From Vitellaria paradoxa (lineage: Eukaryota; Streptophyta; Magnoliopsida; Ericales; Sapotaceae): a stretch of DNA of 64,000 nucleotides. Position numbers and translations under genes: made by a program. Where the stretch lies: positions 22,645,541 through 22,709,540 of the forward strand of contig CM034241.1 in NCBI GenBank assembly GCA_019916065.1, written 5' to 3'. Under the pieces are notes generated by a model, which was not told the origin of the DNA, ran no database searches, and saw only the letters and a program-made list of their open reading frames with translations. Position 1 is the stretch's first letter; the number at the start of each line of letters is the position of its first letter. Of the stretch, positions 1 to 11,249 are shown in pieces.

Positions 1-91
1 ATAGCTATGAAGCACATGTATGTCAAAAAGAGTATTGTATTTGTATTTGACACGTATTTAACACCATACTATTTTGACACTCCAAAATACA

Positions 92-777
92 TGTATACAC
101 ACAAATTTCATGTTGGAAAATAAACATAGAAATTGTAAGAACAAATTAAATTTTTACTGATTTAGAAAATATGGATTATAATCTCTAAAACTTTTAGTCA
201 AAGAATTAATCCTCCGATTCGTCTCTTCTTGACGTCAATTCGGGAGCTTGAAGTTTGATTTCAAACTAACACTTGGATATTCTTAATACTTTAGAATCTG
301 TGGGGTTTTGATAACTTAATCCAGCAGAGTTTCCTTATATGCAAAAAGAATGTGCCTTTTTCTTTGACAGTGACCTCTATTTATAGATCTGAGTAAAAAA
401 ATAACAACAGAATTTAACTTCTCTAAGATAATTATCTCATTATTATTTTATTTATTAATAAGAGATAATATCAAGGATTTAAGTTAATATCATAATTCTT
501 TAATAATTATCTCTTATTTATTTTTTAAGAGATAAAAAATTGAGAAATAGTAATTATTTTTAGTAGTGAGCCCTACTGACAAGTGTTTTAATTTAATTGA
601 TCAGGTATTGCCAATTTTAGGCTGTATCACTTTTACATGTGACGACTTGCCATTTGTCCACAAGTATAATTTTGTTGAAATCCTCCACGAAACATATGGC
701 AGGATATGATGTCAATCTAATTGGGCTTTTATTTGACACACAACAATTTGTGGTTGGCGAAAATTTGTGTGTCTACA
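92..777 (-). repeat. LTR of a minus-strand Ty3/gypsy-type element
   Basis: The ends are TGTAGACACACA (at 777 on the minus strand) and TGTGTATACA (at 92). It is clearly similar, in inverted orientation, to the LTR at 6648-7340: both share the terminal bases, an AT-rich block built of AGATAATTA words, a TATAAATA box and the first transcribed part. The 5 bases outside each end (ATACA and AATGT) do not match, so this is not a solo LTR. A purine-rich tract lies just right of it, which makes it the 3' LTR of an element whose body lay to the right. Confidence 0.8.
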
Positions 778-1110
778 AATGTCCCCTCGAGAGTTGATCA
801 TGCACATGTTACAATAATGTTGAAAAGTGAGTAGGCCTCGAATTTTGAGAATTTGATGCGATTAATTGGAACAATTTGGGTTTCTATACAATAACATTTT
901 TTCTTTGAAATTTGATGCAAGTCACTCCAAATATTCCAATTCTTATATAAGAATTAAAATAATGATATTAAATTTGAAAATTTTAATGCCCCTTTTTTTT
1001 AATTAGCATTTTTTTTCTCAAATCATGGTGGAACTCCTGTGCAAATTAGGAGTTTGAATTTGCCCACATGGTAGACAGTAGAATTATTTTTTAATTCTAG
1101 TATGAACTGA
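778..1110 (-). other. 3' internal remnant with polypurine tract, joined to Athila debris
   Basis: Read on the minus strand, the bases just before the LTR are CTCTCGAGGGGACATT, a normal polypurine tract for plus-strand priming. The next 330 bp are AT-rich with a T-run near 1000 and show no coding sense. Around 1110 the Athila RT reading begins, so the junction between the two minus-strand elements lies near there. Its exact position is uncertain. Confidence 0.5.
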
Positions 1111-2250
1111 ATTTAGAATTTTTCTTCCCTTACATTTCTCAAATTGGTTTGGTATGCTCTTCTAAATAAATACGATGTGCACACAAAAGTGGGCTTATTC
1201 CTATTAAATTAGCTATAGACCAGCCCAATGCCTTTCGATGTCTTCTCAACGACATCATCACTTAATTTTCTTATTCAGTTGTGTGCCCAACTGTTATTAC
1301 TACTCGATATGTCTCACCTTCTCCCAAAAATGTGTATTTTAGATTGGTCGATAAAGGTTTTCTCTTAGGGTTTGGGGCCTTTACATTGGATGCTTCTGCT
1401 TTCTTTTCCAATGTCTCCAATTTTTCAAAAGTTGCAATCTAGTTTCTTATTGACATAATTGGACTTACTTCCAACCAATCAAAGATAGATCCCATTTCTT
1501 TATTGTTATCATTAAAGACTTTCTCACTGAAGCATAACACTCTTTCCGAAGGATCTTCTATAAACTCTCGATCAATGTGGTCTTGTACAATAGTCTCTAT
1601 TAGATCTACTTCTTGCACCTCACTCACCTTTCCTGGCTGTTTACCAACATGGAAGATGTTTGTTTCAAACACAATGTTGCCAAAAGATATTTTCATCGAT
1701 CCATTCCTACAATTGATTAATGCAATTGAGGTTGTAAGGAATGGTTGACCCAAAATGACAAGTGTTTGATTTGGAGTAGACATATTGGTTAGTGGTCGAG
1801 TGTCAAGGATTATGAAATCTATGGGAATGCAGAAATTCTCCACTTAAACCAACACGTCTTCAACTATACCTCGTGGAACATTAATAGATATGTCGGCCAG
1901 TTGTAAGGTCACACAAGTGGGTTTTAACTTTCGTATGCCTAGTTGCTCATTGATTGAATAAGGTAGCAAGTTTACACTCACTCCTAAATCAAGCAATACT
2001 CGTTTTATTCGATGTTCCCCAACATAACAAGTAATTGTTGGATAGCCAGGGTCCTTGTATTTTGGGGGTGTTTTACACTAAAGGATAGTACTTGCTTGTT
2101 CCGTCATAAATGCTTTCTCTTTCAATTTCAGTCCTTCATTTGCTATACGTAAAACTTCTAGAAATTTAGCATACGAGGGAATTTCTTTAATTACGTCGAG
2201 TGTATGTTTATCTTCACTTATTTGAATACCTCTAATATCTCTGCAGCTTG
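1110..2250 (-). pseudogene. Athila protease and start of reverse transcriptase (pol fragment)
   Basis: Retroviral-type aspartic protease that would cut the Gag-Pol polyprotein. About 2060-1950 reads LLDLGVSVNLLP, with the DLG catalytic turn that Athila proteases use in place of DSG/DTG. The longest open piece (1843-1439) continues with a hydrophobic core and the VILGQPFL motif. Beyond 1440 the RT N-terminal region follows, with the ALGWS and ISPLL motifs, and breaks off near 1110 before any catalytic RT motif. The same block at 57900-58750 has stops at two codons where this copy keeps glutamine, so this copy helps show the ancestral residues. Confidence 0.8.
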
Positions 2251-2299
2251 AGCTTTCTTCTTACTCTTTATTAGCCTTTGTGGAAAAGATGCTTTAGGA

Positions 2300-3346
2300 A
2301 CATATTCCTTAGATACTTCCATTGATTCTTCTTCGCTTACTTTCTCTTTCCTTTTTCCCTCCTTTTGCTTTTGTTCTTCCTTATCATTTGTCGGGTATGT
2401 CTATTCATCATTTTTTCTTGATCGTCCACTGTCCACTTAGCTTCTAACTCTTCCTCAAGTTTGACAACCCTAGGGCAAATGGTTTTATCAATAACTTTGC
2501 CACTCCTAAGTGTCATGAAATCTTACACTTGTTTGTAATTATTGGAAGATTCTTTAGCTTGATTTGCCTAAGCTGTTAGATTTGGACGTGGTTGAGCAGG
2601 CAGTTGACCCTTTGGTTGAATGTTCAACGCTTGAGCAGATTTGGACGTGCTTGATTTGCCCCTAGTTGATGAAACATTAAAAGTTTGAGCATGTTAAGGT
2701 CCCACAATATCCCTAGTTTGTGCATTCTTGGCTAAGAATTCAAAGTACTCATATGCTTCCTCCAGGATTTTATCATAGAACTATCCATTACACATAGTTT
2801 CTATAAACTATTTGAGTTGTGATGTAAGTGATCCAGAAAGGATACTTGCCAAATGTCAAGTTTCAAATCTGTGATGAGAGCAAGAGTCCAACAACATTTT
2901 AACCTTTCCCAACATTGATAGAATGTTTCTCTCAGTTGGGAGGCAAAGTTTAGAATCTGATGTTGGATAGCGTCAGTTCTATTTGGTGGGAAGAACTTCT
3001 TTAAGAACTTTGCTTGTAATTCATCCCATGTACGAATGGAGTTTGGTTGTAAAAAATCAAACCACCGGGCAGCCTTATCCTTTAACGAGATTGGAAAAAG
3101 TTTTAAGGAATATAGGATCTATAAGACACCCTTGATCTTTAATGGTCACATAGATGTTCCAAAAATGAGTAAAGTGATCGTATAGGTTTTCGGAAGCTAT
3201 ACCATGAAAAGCAGGTAAGAGTTAAATCATGCCAGGGTTGAAATGAAAAGCTTGTTGTGCTTTTGGCCACACAATGCATGACTTAGGTGTATGCCTATTG
3301 GGTTGTAAGATGTCTCAATCACATTTTGATTATCGCCTTGTGCCAT
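2300..3346 (-). pseudogene. Athila gag (degenerate)
   Basis: Capsid-like protein of an Athila element. A start codon at 3346 opens MAQGDNQNVIE, followed with frame changes by recognisable gag pieces: a CIVWP motif, a segment for AARWFDFLQPNSI-type capsid sequence near 3050, and an ILNF/ERLK block near 2900. The same order of motifs appears in the gag at 55851-57280. The C-terminal part is basic and lysine/glutamate rich. There are several stops and frameshifts, so no product is expected. Confidence 0.75.
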
Positions 3347-3589
3347 TTCTAATTCAAGAGTGGGTGACAAAGAAAGTTAAAAGTTTTTGAAAAGATTGGT
3401 TAGTTAAAAAAGTGAATCGATTGGATCGAAACATTGTAATCTACCATCACCTCCTCATTTCAAGTGCTCATAGGCTATGAAGAAAGACTCAAGTAATCTA
3501 ATGCTTTTAAGCAGTGTAGATGAATTTTTTTTTTTTTTAAAACAACAAAAGAATAACCTAGAGTTACCTTAATGAATCAATACTAAGTT

Positions 3590-3606
3590 CCTCAACAATG
3601 GCGCCA
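3590..3606 (-). other. Primer binding site, tRNA-Asp type
   Basis: On the minus strand it reads TGGCGCCATTGTTGAGG, a slightly mutated match to the complement of the 3' end of plant tRNA-Asp (TGGCGCCGTTGCCGGGG). It lies a few bases inside the 5' LTR, as expected for Athila. Confidence 0.7.
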
Positions 3607-3612
3607 AAAACT

Positions 3613-5178
3613 TGACCACCTCACAAATATGCAGTGAAAATAACCCCAAGTATAAGGATATGTGGTGTATTTTCACCTGGTGAGACCAGGATCGTATCCA
3701 CAGAGAACTACAAATGAAGCCTAGGGCTTCGAAGCTCTTTTAACTATGGTTCTCTTTTTAGTAACAATAAAAATAAAAGGGTTTTGGTTTTAGAAAGTTG
3801 GATTTGATTTCTACTAACTACTAAACAATTAAATTAAATTGCAGGTAATTAAACTAATCCATAAAAGAAGCAACTAAAATAATACTAAATTAATTAAAAG
3901 CAATTAAGATATTCGAAGTAAATCAAGCTAAAATAATGCAAAGAGTAAAACTAGGGTTTTAAATAATGTAATTAAAAGACTTGAGATCCAATCGACGAAT
4001 CTGAATGGGTACATTATTCTCATATTAGTTGTGATTATTTTCTCAGTTTGCAGCTCATGTTTAGGAAAAGTAAACCGAAAGGATTTCATCGTTAAAGCAT
4101 TGATTCCAAAGCACAGTTTTAAAATCACGTTTAGCATCAATAAAACTAGAAAGATTTCATCTTGAAAATATTCTTTGGTCTAGATTTCTGTTATTTGATT
4201 TCAAAATATAAAGAAAGTTTTAATCAAGTAATGTCATCAGTGATTTCAACGAAATATGATCGAAGTTATAAGTTTTTGAATGTTTTGAAATCTAAAAGAA
4301 GAGAAAACCAGAGAATAAATCTAAACCTATATCTTTTATTTTCAAAGTATTTAGAAAGTTATTATCTTGTGTAGTTATCAGTGATTTCAACGAAATATAA
4401 TTAATTGTGCAAGCTTTTAAAAGTTTTGAAAATATTAGAAAGTAGATTTAGAAAAACAAGAACCCTAACATGTAAGTTTTACATTGCATGCTTGGATCTG
4501 ATCACATCCAACACTTGAATAAGGATTCACCCATCATTGATGGATTGAATCAAGAACGAATCTAAGCTATCATATTAAAGAAATAAACAACATAGAAAAT
4601 AAAAGAGAAAGAAGAAACAAACTCCATTGAAAAGGAATTCGGCACTTTTATTAAGAACGTTGTTGCATATTCAATGCTTGAATCTAAAACTGCCAAACAA
4701 AGGTAATGAAAAACTCTTTAAACCTAAAAGGAAACTCTCATAAAATAATTGTAAAATGTTTATACGACCCCCTAAAAGTCTAATAAAGTTCTGTATTTAT
4801 AGATGAATGGTAGAAAAACCTAAAATCTAAAAAGTCAAGGATGCTGCGTCCCAATGTCGTCAACATGCCAGTGAGTAGTGGGGAATTCCAACTTTGAGTT
4901 TGGATATTTTTTAGTTCACTGGCCTATGCCGTCCTGATGCCGTTGGGACTTCACTTGGTCATGCCTCTTTTTCTGTTTCTTTTGTTCCTTCATTTAGCTC
5001 CTCCAAGTCCGTAATGATTATTTTTGGTGTTTTCTTGGCTTTTAAGCTCATCTGCTGCATCAAAGAACAGCATTATCTAAGAAATATAAAATTCTATTAA
5101 AATACATGAAATAACACATAACTCTAGTTAATAACAATAGGAAATCAAGCCAAGGATTACACTTTTCAAGTATAATCA
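3613..5178 (-). repeat. 5' LTR of the minus-strand Athila element
   Basis: It starts at 5178 with TGATTATACTTGAAAAGTG and ends at 3613 with GGTGGTCA, about 1.57 kb. The start matches the Athila LTRs at 52607 and 62635. A TATA-like box (CTATAAATACAG) sits near 4800. The last part has the usual Athila block reading CCACACATCC... on the minus strand beside the primer site. The spaced motif AGTGATTTCAACGAAAT occurs twice (4238-4254, 4379-4395). Note the GC-rich inverted repeat at 4848-4949. Confidence 0.85.
4848..4949. repeat. GC-rich imperfect inverted repeat upstream of the LTR TATA box
   Basis: Arm 1 (4848-4875) reads GTCCCAATGTCGTCAACATG then CCAGTGAG. Arm 2 (4915-4949), when reverse-complemented, begins GTCCCAACGGCATCAGGACG and ends GGCCAGTGAA. 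The arms match over both ends with a small insertion in arm 2. On the minus strand the pair lies about 45-150 bp upstream of the TATA-like box. Confidence 0.75.
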
Positions 5179-5584
5179 AACATTTTACAAATTTATTTTG
5201 GTCATTCTAGTCAATATTGCTTTGCAGGCCTACCAATAGTCTCTAAATTTGACTTCTCAAATGAATTGACTTTTGAAATTTGAATTTGACCAATTTTTCA
5301 ATACAAAGATATTGAATTACACTCCTTGAAAATCTCCACAAATTCCTACATTGTTTTGATTTCATTTGGATCTCTAATTCAACTTTGCTTTGTGTTTAGG
5401 GACACAACGGTCATTTTTGACTTAAAAATTCTTGGCACTGTATTTGAGCTACTTTCCCTGTTTAAAGCTCAAGAAAAATTGTGAAAAACATTTTGGAGAT
5501 AGAATTTAATATTTAGAAGAATATTTGCTTGTCAAAATAAATTTTAAAAATGTGCAAAGTATCGGACAAAAATGAGGTGCTACA
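5179..5584 (-). repeat. 5' end fragment of a Tat-type LTR
   Basis: Read from 5584 on the minus strand it begins TGTAGCACCTCATTTTTG and stays similar for about 180 bp to the start of the solo LTR at 16748 (TGTTGACACCTCATTTTTG), including the segment on TTGAGCTTTAAACAGGGAAA. Beyond that the two diverge. It ends where the Athila LTR begins at 5178, so Athila probably inserted into it. Confidence 0.65.
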
Positions 5585-6109
5585 AGGCACATCCTGCCAC
5601 TTCCTCTTAATCCACCGCTCTTCCCTTTCTATTCTCTGACGAGCATTGTCAGCAGCGGATGTAGGTAGCAGCCTGCTGGCGACCAAAGTGCGAATCCTAT
5701 GTATGCTTTTCTCAGCTCTCTCTATCTTATTATTCTTCTTCTTCTTCTTCTTCTCTCTCTCCCTATTCCAAAAATACGCACCTTTATTACATTCCTTTTT
5801 TGTTTTTTTCTTCAAATTTTTAGGTTTAGGTAGGAGGATCCCTCTTATTTTTGTGTTTACCATGCTATATTTCATTTTGTTCAGCTACTTTTATTTCTAG
5901 TTCTTCTCTTTCATTTTTTTATTGTATTTTCAATGCCTAAGATTTAAAAGAACTAAATAAATTTTGTAGATTTGTCTTTATTTTCCGCTTTGCCCTAAGG
6001 ATCTAAAAAATATCTATGTACAGATTTTGTACTATCGATATATATCTAGTGGACAATCGATTAGTGAGAGTAATTTTTAAATATGTTTTGAATGTATTCA
6101 TATGCTTTC
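5585..6109. other. Probable host spacer with a TTC/CT microsatellite
   Basis: No coding sense was recognised. A TTC run followed by CT repeats sits at about 5728-5765. Open stretches on both strands here are low-complexity products of that pyrimidine tract. Confidence 0.5.
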
Positions 6110-6570
6110 TACACCAAGCCTACCCGACCCAATAAATTGACAATGAAACCATAGTGAACCTATCAAGTTTAACACCCTCTAACCCTATTTCCTTATAAAG
6201 CGTCAAAGCCTCATTTGGTCTCCTATTAAATGCAAACCCATTAATCACAGTATTCCACATCATGAGGTCTCTATCAGACATTACCACAAATAACTTGTGT
6301 GCATTCTTGGCCTACCCAAAAGAAGCATGCATATGTACCAAAGTGCTCTAATTAAATAGCAAGGATTCAAACCCATTTGTTATAGAAATGGAGCAAACCT
6401 TCTCACCCTCCCTAACAACCATTAATATGGCATTGGCCTTGACAAGAAATGGGTATGTGTGAGTGTCAGGTTTAATAGAGTTCACATGCATCTTATGGTA
6501 GACATCAACTGCTGGCATTGGGTTAGTGTACGTGTGTGTAGATAAATCTAGAGACATTGATTGTAGAATT
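6110..6570 (-). pseudogene. Pentatricopeptide-repeat (PPR) protein fragment
   Basis: Minus-strand translation gives successive PPR helix-pair units: a unit with YHKMHVNSIKPDTHTYPFLV, then VREGEKV..ISITNGFESL, then LVHMHASFG..KNAHKLF, MSDRDLMMWNTVINGFA and RRPNEALTLYKEIGLEGVK. The order and spacing fit the PLS class of PPR proteins, which bind RNA in organelles. Only about four units remain. In-frame stops follow GFESLLFN and HASFG, and neither the N-terminus nor the E/DYW region is present. It is the only trace of a cellular gene in the window. Confidence 0.85.
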
Positions 6571-6647
6571 AAAAAAATGTGTTTTATGTTTTTTTTTTTT
6601 TTTTATTGGTATTGTATTTCAATTTTGAGCCCTAATATTGAGCCCTT

Positions 6648-7340
6648 TGTAAACACACAAATTTTGGATAAATCAAATATTGCCAAGTGTCACATAAAAG
6701 CCTAATTAAATCAACAAATCAAATCTTTCCACGTGCCTCATGGAGAATTTCAACGAAATTACACAAGTAGATGAATTGCATGTCGCCACGTGTAAAAAGT
6801 GATGTAGTCTGAGGATGACAAGGTTGACTAGTCAAATTGAGACACTTGTCAGTCGAGCCCCTTGCTAAAGAAAGTTAATACTTAATAATATTTATCTATT
6901 AGAAAATAAATAATTAAGAGATAATTATTTAAGAAGTATAATACTATCTTAACTCCTTGATATTATCTCTTATTAATAAATTAAATAAACAGATAATTAT
7001 CTTAGAGAAGTTAAATTCAATTGTAACTCTCTCCTCTACATCTATAAATAAAGGTCACTACCAAAGGAAAATATACATTCTTTTTGCATGCAAAGAGACT
7101 CTACTGGATCAAACTGCTAAAGCCCTATAGACTCTAAAGCATCAAGAACATCCAAATGTTGGTTTGAGATCAAGCTTTAAAGCCCTCAAATTGACATTTC
7201 AAAGAGAAGAATCAGAGGGTTTTATTTCTTTGATTACAAAGTTTGGAGATTGTAATATACTTTTTCTACAAAACAATAAAATTCAATTTGTTCCTATAAT
7301 TTTGTGTTTATTTTCAAAACACAAAATCTATGTGTGTACA
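6648..7340 (+). repeat. 5' LTR of Element 1
   Basis: It starts TGTAAACACACAAATT and ends TGTGTGTACA, 693 bp, with matching inverted ends. A TATA-like box (TCTATAAATAAAGG) lies near 7040, followed by a transcribed-type leader. The inverted copy at 92-777 is of the same family. The flanking CCCTT (6643-6647) is the candidate target duplication; its partner is not in the window. Confidence 0.85.
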
Positions 7341-7346
7341 AATTTC

Positions 7347-7365
7347 TGGCATGCCTAGTAGGACC
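7347..7365 (+). other. Putative primer binding site of Element 1
   Basis: TGGCATGCCTAGTAGGACC lies six bases inside the LTR, where a primer site is expected. I cannot name the tRNA with confidence. Confidence 0.45.
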
Positions 7366-7417
7366 ATCTCTGCATCTCATCTTATTTCTTGATCAAATCA
7401 AATCAACCAAACTCTCA

Positions 7418-9130
7418 ATGGCTCCCAAGAATGACTATTCAAAGGTTCCGGATTTGAAAGCCAAAAGCTCCAAATTCGCCACTGGTAACACTAGCTCAAG
7501 GTTTGCTACTCAAAGCAATGGCTCGATCACACGACCCAAGGCAAAAGCCATGGCTAAAGCACTAAAGTAAGCCCCGTTGCTACCAAAATCAACACCTATT
7601 TTCAACTAAGTATGTCTAAGACAACATCCACATCATCAAGTCTTCTAGGGGCAAAGAAGATGCTGCTACTACAAAATCAATAAGACATTTCTGTAATTCT
7701 AGAGAAGGATTTGTCATATCCTTCCATATCTTAAGGGCCTAATTCAAGCATCAAACTCCAATCCAACCAAAAAGAGATTGCTAATTCAAGTAGTTTTGAA
7801 TCTAACTCCCCTCTAGAAATTCCCCAGTTAAAGTTTAATCCAAATGATGATTCCACTACTTCTCAAAGCTCGATAGCTATGACCGTGATGATGACGAATA
7901 CAATATCACTAGAAGAGCAAGTCAACTCATCTAAAATTATAGAGAACTTGTGCAAGGTAGGGCAAAACATGATTTCCAGATTGAAGCAACATGAACACAC
8001 TAAACAATGTAGGAGAACCAAGCCAGACTCCTGCTCCTTAAAAACCACAAGATGTGAAAGAATCATCTAACAAGTAAGAAGAAACTTCAAAAAGCTAGCG
8101 CAGTATCTGTTGATGGTTTCATCCCTATTGATTAACTAAAGGAATTCATTTTAGGCACCCTTAAAGACAAGAATAAGGAAACCTCAAAATATTCTCTCAC
8201 GTATGCTAAGTCTTACACTCTTCAGATTGATCAATTGAAGATGCCTTCCAGTTACTAACCCCTGAAATTCCAATAATTTGACAGCAAAGGAAATCCAAAG
8301 CAATATGTCACTCACTTTGTGGAAACTTGCAGTAACACTGGAACCGATGGAGATCTTCTACTTAAGCAGTTCGTTCAAACCCTAAAAGGTTATGCATTTG
8401 ATTGGTATTATGATCTAGATGCTGGCACCATTGACAGTAGGTATCAACTAGAGTAAGAATTTTACAATAGATTCTACAGTACCCACTGTACCATAAGTAT
8501 CATTGAGCTCACCAACTCTCCCCAGTGGAAAGAAGAACATTCATCGACTTCATCAACAAATGGAAGAATCTTAACGTCAACTACAAGGATAGAATCTTGA
8601 AGCTTCAGCAATTAAAATGTGCATTTAAGGCATGCACTGGGGCTTCGTTATATTCTTCAAGGCATTAAACCTAAGACTTTTAAAGAATTGGTTACCTGCA
8701 CTCGTGACATAAAACTTGGCATTGTAGCAAACGATAATCAAGGGCTACTGATTTAAGAATCTCACAAAGGAAAAAGTAAACCAGAAAACAACCGTAAGGG
8801 GCCAAGACTTTCTCTAAAGTAGCCAATAAGGAATCCAAGTCTACTTCCACTACATTAGTAAAGATTTCCACGTAAGCCAAAACTTCAAGCAAGCCTAAAA
8901 GAAATAAATAGAAAAAGTCAAATCTAACTAAGGAAGATGATGGAAAAGACTTAACACTTAAAGAAGTATTCATTTCCTGATTCTGAAGTTCCTCGAATGC
9001 TCAAGGATTTGTTAAAACTAAAGCTCATGAGCTTCTAGAGATGAAGCACCCCAAGGAAGCTAACAAAGTTAACGATTCAAATTATTGCAAGTATCATTAG
9101 CTAGTCAGCCATTCTACTCAGCAATGCTTT
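7418..9130 (+). pseudogene. Gag of Element 1 (degenerate)
   Basis: The likely start is the ATG at 7418 (MAPKNDYSKVPDLKAKSSKF), in a lysine- and serine-rich N-terminal region that stops after 50 codons. The capsid (Retrotrans_gag) core is at about 8270-8700: YVTHFVETCSNTGTDGDLLL, then FVQTLKGYAFDWYYDL and FYNRFYSTH. Gag would form the virus-like particle in the cytoplasm. Stops and frameshifts separate the pieces, including TAA/TAG codons where glutamine or tryptophan is expected. No zinc knuckle was seen, which fits Tat elements. Confidence 0.8.
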
Positions 9131-9572
9131 GTACTCAAGGAAAAGATTATGCAGTTAGCAATTCGAGAAAAAATCCTTCTAGAAGAAGAGAATGAGGTGG
9201 CAGCCACCAATCAAACTACCACTATGATTGGATCTATTGATCACACGCCTAAAAGTTTGATTCCTAACCTATCAAGGATTGAAGTTCAATTTGGATCGTT
9301 TGATCTAATAGAAATATCCATGTATTGTTAACCTACTTCTACTGCAAAATCGTTGATAAAGAAATGTGACATAGATGAAACAATAATTGATTTGACTGAG
9401 GAATGATGGACACTTGTTACTTGCATGAGAAAGAGTAAGTCGAAGTTATATCACCCTCAAGTCATTCGATACAAACAAAAGTTCACAAGATCTAGTAGAA
9501 GAAAGCAGTGGAGAAATGCCACCAACTATGCTAGATCAATCACACACTCAAGCACCATGAATTCCAATCACT

Positions 9573-10235
9573 TTGTGGGAATTCTTTCCAAAATCGTGGC
9601 GGACTGCTAATCCATCTACTCTCAAAATTACTACTTGTCATGTAGTAAGTACCGAAGAGAATGATAAAGATGAAGAGAATGTGACAGCTAAAGAAGACAC
9701 TAAAGTTTCCGTCGATAATTATGTCACATACATGACAATATTTTCTGATGAAGATTTACTTCTTGGGCCAACACCACACAATCATCCTCTTTTTATCACT
9801 GGATTCACATGTGAAAAGAAAATCAACAGAATACACGTGGATAGTAGATCTGTAATCAACATCTTGCCATTTTGCATAATAAAACAACTTGGCATCATTT
9901 CAAATGAGCTCTCTCACAGTTGATTGATGGTTCAAGGTTTCAATCAAGGTAGGCAAAGAGCGATGGGAGTGATTCGTTTAGATTCACTCATTGATGGCAT
10001 GGCATCAACTGCATTGTTTCATGTTATTGTTGTAAAAACTTCACATATTGCTGGGACAACCTTGGATCCAAGAGAATGGTGTTGCTCTTTCTACTCTCTA
10101 TCAATGTTTCAAATACTATCGAAGTGGTGAAGTAAAAGGAATTGTTGCTAATGATAAACCTTTTATTGAAACTAAATCTGACTTTGCTAATGTGAAGTTC
10201 TACTTGGCACATACTATGGTGAAAGAACTATGACC
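9573..10235 (+). pseudogene. Aspartic protease region of Element 1
   Basis: The reading from 9573 contains WEFFPKSWRTANPS and CHVVSTEEND, a linker typical just before Tat proteases. It continues with the core NRIHVDSRSVINILP (about 9825-9870), the counterpart of the usual LVDGGSSVNI: the glycine of the catalytic DSG/DGG turn is replaced by arginine. It continues after a stop at 9921 with VQGFNQGRQRAMGVIRL, the flap-side segment. Likely inactive. Confidence 0.75.
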
Positions 10236-11249
10236 AGTTAGTATTTCAACAAGATATAAGTTTCAACGGAGTGATAATCCCCAAGACGCCATTCCAGCAC
10301 TTCGTTATGCGCCGAAGGCTCGAAAAGTTGATGATTAAGCCTTAGATAGACTAACTTTCCCCATTAGCAATATCAATCAAACAAATGTGACTACACCAAT
10401 CCCAGAATTTATTTAGCCAACACAAAGTCTTAAAGTAGAGCATGGTGAACTACCCTTTAGCATGCACAAATGAGCGTTTTAATCTAAATGCATACAAACT
10501 TCTTACAAGGGCCGGATATAATCTAAAAGAGTCTTCCAGCTTAGGGAAGCTAACATTAAAAGCTAGTGGACAAGATGTACATGGATTGAACTCAACGCAA
10601 AACATACTAAGGCAAAGGGATGCACTGTACAAAATTATAGTTCAGGCTTTGGTTTCACTCTACTTGTTCCAGTGCATATCATCATAAAGAAATCAGCCAA
10701 CTACATTACCACCGAAGAAGATGGATCATCAACACCAATCAAGCCTTCTGCTTTTGATCATTTGGAGGAAGTAAATTCATGAACTTCAATTTTTAATCAT
10801 TTGGAAGAAGCAAATCTATAAATGTCAACTTCTGATTGCATAGAAGAAACAAATACAAGAGTATCAGTCTTTGGCCACTTGTTAAAAGGCTCAGTCTTCA
10901 ACCAACTGGGGGCAGGAAAGTTGGCATCAAATGAAGTCGTCACATCTACAACACCTCAAAAATCTGTCAAAGTAGGTTGGCAATTACCAATAAGACCATT
11001 GGGAATTAAAAAAAAAAGATCAATGTCATCGTAGTAGATCCCAAAGATCTCAAAATTAAAATACTATCTCAAATGAAGCGTCATACTACTCTGGTAGTGA
11101 CGGTTGAAGAAGAATTGAAGGTAAAGCAACAAATGGTGGTAGTCATGAGATCCTCTACTGAGACATCAAATACCATCTCTGGTGGAGAGAAACGAGGTCA
11201 TGCTTTCACATTGATGCAAATGATTGTGAAATTCAAGAAGAAGAGGAAG

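Larger units (their letters stand above)
1110..5178 (-). mobile_element. Truncated Athila-lineage Ty3/gypsy retrotransposon
   Basis: On the minus strand from 5178 it reads 5' LTR, tRNA-Asp-type primer site, gag, protease and the first part of RT, then stops near 1110. The rest of pol, the integrase and the 3' LTR are missing. The protease block is closely similar to that of the plus-strand Athila element at 52607-64000, so both belong to one family. The body is broken by many stops and frameshifts. Confidence 0.85.

Noticed and set aside
1503..1748. Plus-strand 81-codon open stretch
   Set aside because: Shadow of the minus-strand Athila protease, which has recognisable motifs.
5646..5900. 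Open stretch rich in Phe, Leu and Ser, like a membrane protein
   Set aside because: It is a product of the TTC/CT microsatellite and a T-rich tract; the opposite strand is equally open and lysine-rich.
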